A stretch of DNA of 15,646 bases from Ruminococcaceae bacterium UBA1772 (GTDB taxonomy: Bacteria > Bacillota > Clostridia > Oscillospirales > Acutalibacteraceae). Positions 5,935-12,687 of the stretch are shown here, in pieces. The DNA lies in contig DCGS01000037.1 of the NCBI GenBank assembly GCA_002314645.1, forward strand, positions 1 through 15,646. The letters are read 5' to 3'. Each line of letters opens with the position of its first letter. Position 1 is the stretch's first letter. Under the pieces are notes generated by a model, which worked only from the letters and a program-made list of their open reading frames with translations, was not told the DNA's origin and did no database searches. The translations under genes were made by a program, and so were the position numbers.

Positions 5935-7224
5935 TTATTTTATTGCATCAAAACCATGCTCAAGATCAGCAATGATATCATCAATATGTTCTGTACCAAT
6001 TGAAAGACGTACAGTTGTTGGTCTAATACCTGACTGGAGGAGTTCCTCTTCAGTCATCTGTGAGTGTGTTGTTGATGCAGGGTGAATAACAAGACTCTTA
6101 ACGTCTGCAACGTTAGCAAGAAGAGAGAAGAGTTCAAGACTTTCTGTGAACTTCTTAGCGTCCTCTGCTGTTCCCTTTACGTCAAATGTGAAGATAGATG
6201 CTGCACCGTTAGGGAAGTACTTATCATAGAGTTCTTTTTCTCTGCCTTCTGCAAGAGATGGATGGTTAACTCTTGCAACCTGTGGATGGTTGTTAAGGAA
6301 TTCAACAACCTTAAGTGCGTTTTCAACATGTCTTTCAAGACGAAGTGAGAGAGTTTCAAGTCCCTGAAGGAAAAGGAATGAGTTGAAAGGAGAAATTGTA
6401 GCTCCTTGGTCTCTCATGAGAGTAGTTCTAATCTTTAATATGTAAGCAAGGTTTCCTACTGCTTCTGTAAATACTACACCGTGGTATGAAGGATTTGGTT
6501 GTGAAAGACCAGGGAACTTATCATTCTGGGCCCAGTCAAACTTACCTGAATCTACAATTACACCACCAATTACTGTACCGTGACCACCAATGAACTTTGT
6601 TGCTGAATGAACTACAACGTCAGCACCGTGTTCAATAGGACGGAGGCAGTATGGAGTTGCGAATGTGTTATCCACAATAAGAGGAATTCCATGCTTGTGA
6701 GCAATTTCTGCAAGTCCTTCAAGGTCAATTACGTTTGAATTTGGGTTACCAAGTGTTTCTGCAAAGATAAGTTTTGTGTTATCTTGAATGGCAGCTTCTA
6801 CTGCTGCAAGGTCAGATGGGTCAACGAATGTTGTTGTAACACCCTGATCTGGAAGGGTGTGAGCAAGGAGGTTGAATGTACCGCCGTAAACATTTGTTGA
6901 TGAAACAACGTGGTCGCCAGCAAGGGCAATATTCTGAATTGCGTATGTAATGGCAGCTGAGCCTGATGCTGTTGCAAGGGCGCCAACACCGCCTTCAAGT
7001 GCTGCAATTCTTTCTTCAAATACAGAAGATGTTGGGTTCATGAGGCGAGTATAGATGTTTCCGCCTTCTGTAAGGCCAAAGCGTCCAGCTGCCTGAGCAG
7101 AATCTGCAAATACGTAAGATGTAGTTGCATAAATTGGAACTGCTCTTGAATCTGTTGCTGGGTCTGGTTTTTCCTGTCCAACGTGTACCTGTAATGTTTC
7201 GAATTTATATTTATTGTTACTCAT
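5935..7224 (-). CDS. metY: O-acetylhomoserine sulfhydrylase (homocysteine synthase)
   Basis: A 429-residue cytoplasmic PLP enzyme of the Cys/Met metabolism family. It makes homocysteine from O-acetyl-homoserine and sulfide, giving direct sulfhydrylation in the methionine pathway. Visible are FETLQVHVGQEKPDPATDSRAVPI (8-31, written here as family hallmark), YTRLMNPT (58-65), the ALEGG cofactor region, and the PLP lysine K210 in HSATKFIGGHG. The long insertion with NPSYHGVVF and the length above 420 fit MetY rather than cystathionine gamma-synthase or lyase (about 380-400). AAGGAG lies nine bases before the ATG. It leads an operon with nifS and nifU, so sulfide use and cysteine desulfuration are expressed together. 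The promoter carries a likely operator; no S-box riboswitch is seen in its leader. Confidence 0.93.
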   Translation of the reverse strand: MSNNKYKFETLQVHVGQEKPDPATDSRAVPIYATTSYVFADSAQAAGRFGLTEGGNIYTRLMNPTSSVFEERIAALEGGVGALATASGSAAITYAIQNIALAGDHVVSSTNVYGGTFNLLAHTLPDQGVTTTFVDPSDLAAVEAAIQDNTKLIFAETLGNPNSNVIDLEGLAEIAHKHGIPLIVDNTFATPYCLRPIEHGADVVVHSATKFIGGHGTVIGGVIVDSGKFDWAQNDKFPGLSQPNPSYHGVVFTEAVGNLAYILKIRTTLMRDQGATISPFNSFLFLQGLETLSLRLERHVENALKVVEFLNNHPQVARVNHPSLAEGREKELYDKYFPNGAASIFTFDVKGTAEDAKKFTESLELFSLLANVADVKSLVIHPASTTHSQMTEEELLQSGIRPTTVRLSIGTEHIDDIIADLEHGFDAIK

Positions 7225-7354
7225 AATTATTTACTCCTTAATTTTAGTTATTGGTTTTGTTCGTTACATTTCTGAGCTACACATTCGACCAAATCTAAAA
7301 TTATTACGTATGAGTGTTAAAAACTGATTCCTCACAATAAACACACCTTTCTAG

Positions 7355-7401
7355 TAGGTTGATATGAGTATAAACCTATAAACCCACTTTGTCAATAGGT
7401 T
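7355..7401. promoter_or_regulatory. Likely repressor operator: three TAGGTT/AACCTA half-sites
   Basis: Plus-strand half-sites are TAGGTT (7355-7360), AACCTAT (7373-7379) and ATAGGTT (7395-7401). The last two form a perfect 7-bp inverted repeat with a 15-base spacer, and the first pairs with the second across 12 bases. The metY -10 box lies between the first two sites and the -35 box touches the third, so bound protein would block RNA polymerase. The size and symmetry suit an Rrf2-type dimer such as CymR or IscR, and an Rrf2 protein is encoded at 12243-12671. The binding partner is inferred. Confidence 0.55.
7367..7395 (-). promoter_or_regulatory. Promoter of metY-nifS-nifU
   Basis: A near-consensus pair on the minus strand: TTGACA (7395-7390), 17 bases, TATACT (7372-7367). 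It lies only 24 bases after the spoVT stop, with no terminator between, so spoVT read-through could add to expression. The resulting leader (about 7360-7225) is about 135 bases long; I see no riboswitch or terminator hairpin in it. Confidence 0.8.
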
Positions 7402-7418
7402 AATGTAAAAAATTTCCT

Positions 7419-7952
7419 TTAAGTTGTTTCAAACTGCTTGGAGATAATATTTGCTGTGTGTTTAGTTATACGGAGGTCCACTGAATCAAAAGGTTTGTTT
7501 TCAGACTCAAGCACTATGAGTCCACCTAAAAGATCACCATTACTTATTAAAGGGATTATGGTGGCAGCAGTATTATCAATGCCTTGGAATGGTTTTATCT
7601 TCTTTTCACTTGTTCCTTGATAAACGGAACGTTCCTTTATTATTCGTATTAAATCTCTGGACGGTATAATTGTGTTTCCACCTTTATTTTGAAGACCGTA
7701 TACGCATACTATTTCATCTAGGTCGCAGATTGCAGTTGGAAGTTTAAGTTCTTTATATAGTGTTTCGCATAGAACCATAATATTCTTACCAAGCTCTCCA
7801 ATTAAAGAGTATTTCTTAAAGATGATTTCACCGCTGCCCACAAATATTTCAAGTGGATCGCCCTCATTCATGTGCATGCTTCTTCTTATTTCTTTTGGAA
7901 TAACAATTCTTCCCAAGTCATCTATTCTTCTTACAATGCCTGTTTGTTTCAT
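7419..7952 (-). CDS. spoVT: Stage V sporulation protein T
   Basis: A 177-residue DNA-binding regulator acting in the forespore late in sporulation, where in Bacillus it tunes sigma-G-dependent genes. Residues 1-50 are an AbrB-type swapped-hairpin domain (GIVRRIDDLGRIVIPKEIRR at 5-24, then EGDPLEIF). Residues about 52-177 form a GAF-like domain (AICDLDEIV; GGLIVLES near 142-149). Length and layout match SpoVT (178 residues in Bacillus) rather than AbrB or Abh (about 95). The ATG at 7952 has AAGAAGG upstream. It lies between ileS, whose terminator precedes it, and metY. This is the clearest evidence that the organism forms endospores. Confidence 0.93.
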   Translation of the reverse strand: MKQTGIVRRIDDLGRIVIPKEIRRSMHMNEGDPLEIFVGSGEIIFKKYSLIGELGKNIMVLCETLYKELKLPTAICDLDEIVCVYGLQNKGGNTIIPSRDLIRIIKERSVYQGTSEKKIKPFQGIDNTAATIIPLISNGDLLGGLIVLESENKPFDSVDLRITKHTANIISKQFETT

Positions 7953-7980
7953 AAGCTTTTACCTTCTTTAAGTTAGTCCC

Positions 7981-8010
7981 TAGTATTTTGACCAAATTCA
8001 ATTTGTATAT
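7981..8010 (-). promoter_or_regulatory. Candidate sigma-G promoter of spoVT
   Basis: Minus strand: AATACTA (7987-7981), one base from the sigma-F/G -10 consensus CATACTA, with ATATA (8010-8006) 18 bases upstream resembling the -35 GYATA. spoVT is sigma-G dependent in Bacillus. No good sigma-A pair is visible in this gap. Confidence 0.4.
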
Positions 8011-8023
8011 ACAAAAAAGACAC

Positions 8024-8052
8024 AAAAAAAGGAGAGCCGAAGCTCTCCTTTT
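8024..8052 (-). terminator. Terminator of ileS with UUCG tetraloop
   Basis: On the minus strand the stem GGAGAGC/GCTCTCC encloses TTCG, giving the very stable C(UUCG)G loop. Flanking A/T runs extend the stem by four pairs, and a run of seven T follows. It lies about 30 bases after the ileS stop. Confidence 0.9.
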
Positions 8053-8082
8053 AAATAAGTTATATTTAATTATTTATATTAA

Positions 8083-11000
8083 TTACTTAATAACTTTAAC
8101 ACCGATTGTAGCATCTTCACCGTTGATGTTCCAATCTGCCTTGTAGCCGTCTACTGAACCAATTACAACTTCGTCAGCAAGAACGTCAGCCATTACAGAT
8201 TCCTTGTTGCCTTCAACAATTGACTTAAGCTTGTCACTACCGTCAACGTAAAGAGCAATGTGATCCATAACTTCAAATCCAGCATCCTTACGCATTGTCT
8301 GAATCTTACTTACTACTTCACGAACGAAGCCTTCTGTAAGAAGCTCTTCAGTAAGAGTTGTGTCAATTGCAACTGTAATGCCGAAATCTGAAAGTGAGAA
8401 GTAGCCTTCCTGTTGCTTTGTTTCAATGAGAAGATCTTCTTCTGTAAGTTCAATTTCGCCAATGCTAATTGTGAGTTTTAATACTCCAGTGCTGTCGAGT
8501 TCAGCCTTTGCAGCAGAACCGTCAAGGTTTTGAAGAGTTTCACGGATTTCGTTCAGCTGCTTACCATACTTTGGACCAAGAGTTCTCATCTGTGGCTTGA
8601 ATGAGTAAGAGAGAAGATCTGAAGCATCTTCAACGAATTTAACTTCTTTAATGTTAAGTTCTTCCTTAATAATGTCTGTGTAGAACTCAGGAAGATTCTT
8701 TGTTGCCTTAACGTACATTGTGCCAAGAGGCTGACGGTTCTTAATGTTTGAACCGTTTCTGCAAGCACGGCCAAGACCAACAATATCAAGAACTTCTTCC
8801 ATGTATTCTTCAAGTTCCTTGTCAATGAATTCCTCATTTACTTCTGGGAATTCACAGAGGTGAATACTTTCAGGAGCATCCTTGTCAATGCTGCGAACAA
8901 GGTTCTGATAAATGTCTTCTGTCATAAATGGAATCATAGGAGCAGCAGTTTTTGCTGTTACTACAAGAGCAGTGTAAAGAGTCATGTATGCATTAATCTT
9001 ATCCTGCTCAAGTCCTGGAGTCCAGAAACGCTCACGACAACGACGAACATACCAGTTTGAAAGCTGGTCTACGAATTCAGAAATATATCTTGCAGCTTCT
9101 GGAATTCTGTAGTTTGCAAGGTTTTCGTCAACACCCTTAATCATAGTGTTGAGCTTTGAGAGACACCATTTATCCATTACTGAAAGTGATGAATAGTCGA
9201 GTGAATACTTTGTAGCATCAAAGTTGTCTATGTTTGCATAAAGAACGAAGAATGCGTATGTATTCCAAAGTGTTCCCATTACCTTTCTCTGTCCTTCAGT
9301 TACAGCCTTGCCGTAGAAACGGTTTGGAAGCCATGGAGCAGAGTTTGTATAGAAGTACCAACGGATGGCGTCAGCACCGTATGTTTCAAGAGCGTCGAAA
9401 GGATCTACTGCGTTACCCTTTGACTTAGACATCTTCTGTCCGTTTTCATCCTGAACGTGGCCAAGAACAATAACGTTCTTAAATGGAGCCTTGTTGAAGA
9501 TGAGTGTTGAAATTGCAAGGAGTGAGTAGAACCAACCACGAGTCTGGTCAACAGCCTCTGAAATGAAGTCTGCTGGGAATTGGCTCTCAAAGAGATCCTT
9601 GTTTTCAAATGGATAATGGTGCTGAGCAAATGGCATTGAGCCTGAGTCGAACCAGCAGTCAATAACTTCTGGAACACGTGTCATTTCCTTGCCACAGTCA
9701 GGACACTTAATCTTAACTGCATCAATGTAAGGGCGATGAAGTTCAATTTCATCAGGGCAATTGTCTGACATTGATTTGAGTTCTTCAATTGAACCAATTG
9801 CATGACGCTTGCCACATTCACATTCCCAAACGTTAAGAGGTGTACCCCAGTAACGGTTACGTGAAATGCCCCAGTCCTGAACGTTTTCAAGCCAGTCGCC
9901 AAAACGTCCCTTACCAATGCTTTCTGGAATCCAGTTGATTGTATTGTTGTTTGCAATGAGGTCATCCTTAACTGCAGTCATCTTGATAAACCATGACTCA
10001 CGTGCATAGTAGATGAGTGGTGTGTCACAACGCCAGCAGTGTGGATAACTGTGCTCAAACTTAGGAGCATCAAAGAGAAGTCCACGTGACTCAAGGTCAA
10101 CGAGTACCTTAGGGTCTGCGTCCTTTACGAAGAGACCAGCAAATGGTGTTTCCTCTGTCATGTTACCCTTGCCGTCTACAAACTGAACGAAAGGAAGGTC
10201 GTAGTTTCTACCAACCTTTGCGTCGTCTTCACCGAATGCAGGAGCAATGTGAACAATACCAGTACCATCTGACATTGTTACGTATGAATCGCAAGTAATG
10301 AAGTGACCCTTCTTGTGCTGCTTTTCACATACTGGTTTTACGCAGTCAAAGAGTGGTTCGTATTCTTTATGTTCAAGGTCACGACCTTTGTATTTTTCAA
10401 TGATTTCGTATGCATCTTTTCCTTCTTCTGCAAGCTTTGAGAGAACCTTGTCAAGAAGAGCAACTGCCATGTAGTATGTGTAACCATCAGCAGCCTTAAC
10501 CTTTGCGTAGTCTTCATCTGGGTTTACACAGAGAGCAACGTTGGAGGGAAGAGTCCAAGGTGTTGTTGTCCAAGCAAGGAAGTATGCGTCTTCACCAATA
10601 ACCTTGAATCTTACAACAGCTGAACGCTCTTTTACGTCTTTATATCCCTGAGCAACTTCGTGTGAAGAAAGAGGTGTTCCACAACGAGGGCAGTAAGGTA
10701 CAATTTTAAAGCCTTTGTACATAAGACCCTTGTCATAGATTTGCTTAAGTGCCCACCACTCTGACTCAATGAATGAGTTGTGGTAGGTTACATATGGGTC
10801 GTCCATGTCTGCCCAGAAACCAACTGTTCCTGAGAAGTCTTCCCACATTCCTTTGTATTTCCATACGCTCTCTTTACACATTTTGATAAATGGTTCAAGA
10901 CCGTATTCTTCAATCTGTTCTTTTCCGTCAAGACCAAGAAGCTTTTCAACTTCAAGCTCTACTGGAAGACCATGTGTGTCCCAACCAGCCTTACGAGGAA

Positions 11001-11229
11001 CAAAGTTGCCCTTCATAGTCTGATAACGTGGGATCATATCCTTAATTACACGAGTGAGAACATGGCCAATGTGTGGTTTACCATTAGCTGTAGGTGGGCC
11101 ATCATAGAATACGAAAGATGGGCCTTTCTTCTCCTCTGTTTTTTCGAAAATCTTTTCGTCTTTCCAAAACTTCTGAATGTTTTTTTCACGTTCAACGAAG
11201 TTGAGGTCGGTTGAAACTTTGTTATACAT
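8083..11229 (-). CDS. ileS: Isoleucyl-tRNA synthetase, eukaryote-like type 2
   Basis: A 1048-residue class I synthetase that charges tRNA-Ile. Order: catalytic-site start FYDGPPTANGKPHIGHVLTR (41-60) with the HIGH signature at 53-56; the CP1 editing domain with WTTTPWTLPSN; zinc-type cysteine pairs (CPRCG, CWRCD, CECGKRH, CPDCG); KMSKS at about 599-603; then the anticodon-binding helical domain with WYVRRCRERFW; and a long C-terminal part. The sequence around HIGH, GWDTHGLPVELEVEK and the length mark the type-2 (eukaryote-like) form, which in other bacteria tolerates mupirocin, rather than the usual type 1 of about 920 residues. GGAGGG precedes the ATG. No T-box is present in the short leader. 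Several opposite-strand open frames within it are shadows. Confidence 0.96.
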   Translation of the reverse strand: MYNKVSTDLNFVEREKNIQKFWKDEKIFEKTEEKKGPSFVFYDGPPTANGKPHIGHVLTRVIKDMIPRYQTMKGNFVPRKAGWDTHGLPVELEVEKLLGLDGKEQIEEYGLEPFIKMCKESVWKYKGMWEDFSGTVGFWADMDDPYVTYHNSFIESEWWALKQIYDKGLMYKGFKIVPYCPRCGTPLSSHEVAQGYKDVKERSAVVRFKVIGEDAYFLAWTTTPWTLPSNVALCVNPDEDYAKVKAADGYTYYMAVALLDKVLSKLAEEGKDAYEIIEKYKGRDLEHKEYEPLFDCVKPVCEKQHKKGHFITCDSYVTMSDGTGIVHIAPAFGEDDAKVGRNYDLPFVQFVDGKGNMTEETPFAGLFVKDADPKVLVDLESRGLLFDAPKFEHSYPHCWRCDTPLIYYARESWFIKMTAVKDDLIANNNTINWIPESIGKGRFGDWLENVQDWGISRNRYWGTPLNVWECECGKRHAIGSIEELKSMSDNCPDEIELHRPYIDAVKIKCPDCGKEMTRVPEVIDCWFDSGSMPFAQHHYPFENKDLFESQFPADFISEAVDQTRGWFYSLLAISTLIFNKAPFKNVIVLGHVQDENGQKMSKSKGNAVDPFDALETYGADAIRWYFYTNSAPWLPNRFYGKAVTEGQRKVMGTLWNTYAFFVLYANIDNFDATKYSLDYSSLSVMDKWCLSKLNTMIKGVDENLANYRIPEAARYISEFVDQLSNWYVRRCRERFWTPGLEQDKINAYMTLYTALVVTAKTAAPMIPFMTEDIYQNLVRSIDKDAPESIHLCEFPEVNEEFIDKELEEYMEEVLDIVGLGRACRNGSNIKNRQPLGTMYVKATKNLPEFYTDIIKEELNIKEVKFVEDASDLLSYSFKPQMRTLGPKYGKQLNEIRETLQNLDGSAAKAELDSTGVLKLTISIGEIELTEEDLLIETKQQEGYFSLSDFGITVAIDTTLTEELLTEGFVREVVSKIQTMRKDAGFEVMDHIALYVDGSDKLKSIVEGNKESVMADVLADEVVIGSVDGYKADWNINGEDATIGVKVIK

Positions 11230-11287
11230 TAAACACCCTCCAAAATGACATAATAATGTATATTAATTACTCTAAATAACGGGTAAA

Positions 11288-11316
11288 AGTTTAACACAAC
11301 GAGTTGCTTTAGTCAA
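11288..11316 (-). promoter_or_regulatory. Promoter of ileS
   Basis: Minus strand TTGACT (11316-11311), 17 bases, TAAACT (11293-11288). It implies a leader of about 50 bases, too short for a T-box riboswitch. It overlaps the divergent promoter at 11304-11332, so the two may compete for polymerase. Confidence 0.6.
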
Positions 11317-11332
11317 ATATTATCAATATAAT
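11304..11332 (+). promoter_or_regulatory. Promoter of the methyltransferase-rrf2 operon
   Basis: TTGCTT (11304-11309), 17 bases, and a perfect TATAAT (11327-11332) lie 28 bases before the methyltransferase ATG. A perfect palindrome ACCTCGAGGT (11345-11354) follows and overlaps the GAGGTG ribosome binding site. Confidence 0.65.
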
Positions 11333-11360
11333 ATATAAAAATAGACCTCGAGGTGATAAT

Positions 11361-12227
11361 ATGCCTATGCTCACACCAGAGTTTTTCGACGAAGCGTGGA
11401 AGGACTCAATGCCAAAGGATGGCATGCAGCACACAAAAGAAACATGGAATAATCTTGCAAAGAATTGGAGGATTGACTCTAAAGAAATCCTTGAACAGAA
11501 GGACAAAATAAGAGAAGACCTTGTAAATTTTCTTGTAGAAAATAAAATTCTTAAAGAAGGCGACTTTGTTGCGGATATAGGATGTGGCATGGGAGAATAT
11601 TCACGTGCTTTTGCCAAGGTTGCAGATTCTGTTCTTGCAACAGATATTTCAACAATAATGCTCGGTTACGCAAGAGGACTCTCTGAATCTGCTGGAATTA
11701 AAAACATAGAATTCCAAGAAAATGACTTTTTAGCGGTTGACAACTCTATAACCGAGTGGTTTAATAGGTTTAATCTAGTTTTTACATCTTTAACACCTGC
11801 AATGTCAGGTCTAGAGTCTGTAAAAAGAGTTAGTTCAATGAGTAAAGAATGGTGTTTTAACAACAGTTTTATCTACAGAGACGACTCTATAAGAAACATT
11901 CTTATGACTGAAGTTTTTGACAAACCTGTTAATAAAAACTGGGGAAATAGTTCGCCTATTTGCCTCTTCAATATTCTTTGGACTTTAGGATATTTCCCAA
12001 AGATGGAATACTATAAAGAGGAAATTCATTCTGAGCACGAACTATCAGAAGCTTTTGCAAAGAATTGCGCAGAAAATATAATTCGTGACAGAGTTCCAAG
12101 TAAAATGGAAATAAAAATGGTCTATGACTACCTTGAAACAATAGCCATAGACGGAAAAATCACACGAAATACAGAGTCCCTTTACGCGTGGACATATTGG
12201 AATGTAAATGATAAGAGGGACCTATAA
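11361..12227 (+). CDS. Class I SAM-dependent methyltransferase, substrate unknown
   Basis: A 288-residue cytoplasmic protein with a Rossmann-type SAM-binding domain. Motif I is VADIGCGMGEYSRAFA (70-85); the acidic residue after strand 2 is D95 in LATDIS; ENDF (120-123) fits the motif near the adenine; and LVFTSLTPAMSG (139-150) is the motif IV region. The first 65 residues form a polar helical extension with QHTKETWNNLAKNW, and the C-terminal part (about 180-288) is a family-specific cap with many aromatic residues. I cannot assign a substrate. GAGGTG lies before the ATG. The rrf2 gene follows after 15 bases, so they share a transcript; the pairing suggests a role in a condition sensed by that regulator, but this is inference. 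Confidence 0.8.
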   Translation: MPMLTPEFFDEAWKDSMPKDGMQHTKETWNNLAKNWRIDSKEILEQKDKIREDLVNFLVENKILKEGDFVADIGCGMGEYSRAFAKVADSVLATDISTIMLGYARGLSESAGIKNIEFQENDFLAVDNSITEWFNRFNLVFTSLTPAMSGLESVKRVSSMSKEWCFNNSFIYRDDSIRNILMTEVFDKPVNKNWGNSSPICLFNILWTLGYFPKMEYYKEEIHSEHELSEAFAKNCAENIIRDRVPSKMEIKMVYDYLETIAIDGKITRNTESLYAWTYWNVNDKRDL

Positions 12228-12242
12228 AAAGGAAGTAGTAAA

Positions 12243-12671
12243 ATGTTAGTATCAACAAAAGGTAGATATGCTCTTAGAGTAATGATTGAACTTGCTCTTT
12301 CAGATCCTGCCGAGTATATTAAACTCAGTACAATTGCTGAAAGACAGGAAATTTCAGAGAAATATCTTGAAAGTATAATTGTAATTCTTTCAAAGGCTGG
12401 ACTTGTTGATGCGGTTCGCGGAAAAGGCGGCGGATACAAGCTTAATAGACGACCAGATGAATATTCGGTTTACGAAATTTTAAAGCTTACAGAGAGCTCT
12501 CTTGCTCCAGTTGCCTGTGTAGAATGCGAAACAAACACTTGCGAAAGAGCAATGAGTTGTAGAACACTTCCAATGTGGGAAGGACTCAACAAAGTAATTA
12601 AAGACTATTTAACAGATTATACGCTTGATAAGCTTATAGAAACAGAAATTGCTGGGGATTTTCAAATTTAA
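12243..12671 (+). CDS. Rrf2-family transcriptional regulator with IscR-like cysteines
   Basis: A 142-residue dimeric DNA-binding protein. Residues 1-75 are the winged helix typical of Rrf2 (STKGRYALRVMIELA at 4-18, ISEKYLESII at 37-46 as recognition region, RGKGGGYKLNR wing at 59-69). Cysteines C92, C95, C100 and C106 follow; the spacing of 92, 100 and 106 resembles the three ligands that hold the [2Fe-2S] cluster of IscR (92, 98, 104). The family includes IscR (Fe-S), CymR (cysteine) and NsrR (nitric oxide). A cluster-sensing or cysteine-responsive role is likely, but which one cannot be read from sequence. Second gene of the methyltransferase operon, with AAGGAAG upstream of the ATG. Best candidate for the operator at 7355-7401. 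The stop codon lies within its terminator hairpin. Confidence 0.88.
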   Translation: MLVSTKGRYALRVMIELALSDPAEYIKLSTIAERQEISEKYLESIIVILSKAGLVDAVRGKGGGYKLNRRPDEYSVYEILKLTESSLAPVACVECETNTCERAMSCRTLPMWEGLNKVIKDYLTDYTLDKLIETEIAGDFQI

Positions 12672-12687
12672 TCCCCAGCAATTTTTT
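12647..12687 (+). terminator. Terminator of the rrf2 operon, overlapping two genes
   Basis: A 14-bp inverted repeat (AATTGCTGGGGATT / AATCCCCAGCAATT) with nine loop bases that include the rrf2 stop, then a T run. The left arm codes for the end of the Rrf2 protein and the T run overlaps the folD stop codon. The minus-strand T tail is poor, so folD may be terminated less efficiently here. Confidence 0.8.

Noticed and set aside
7225..7366. SAM (S-box) riboswitch in the metY leader
   Set aside because: The leader lacks the conserved S-box helices and has no terminator hairpin before metY.
8083..11229. Several open frames of 60-94 residues inside ileS on both strands
   Set aside because: They lie in other frames of a fully conserved synthetase, lack ribosome binding sites and look like shadows of its codon use.
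11230..11360. T-box riboswitch before ileS
   Set aside because: The gap is only 131 bases, holds two promoters, and shows no T-box sequence or specifier-loop and antiterminator stems.
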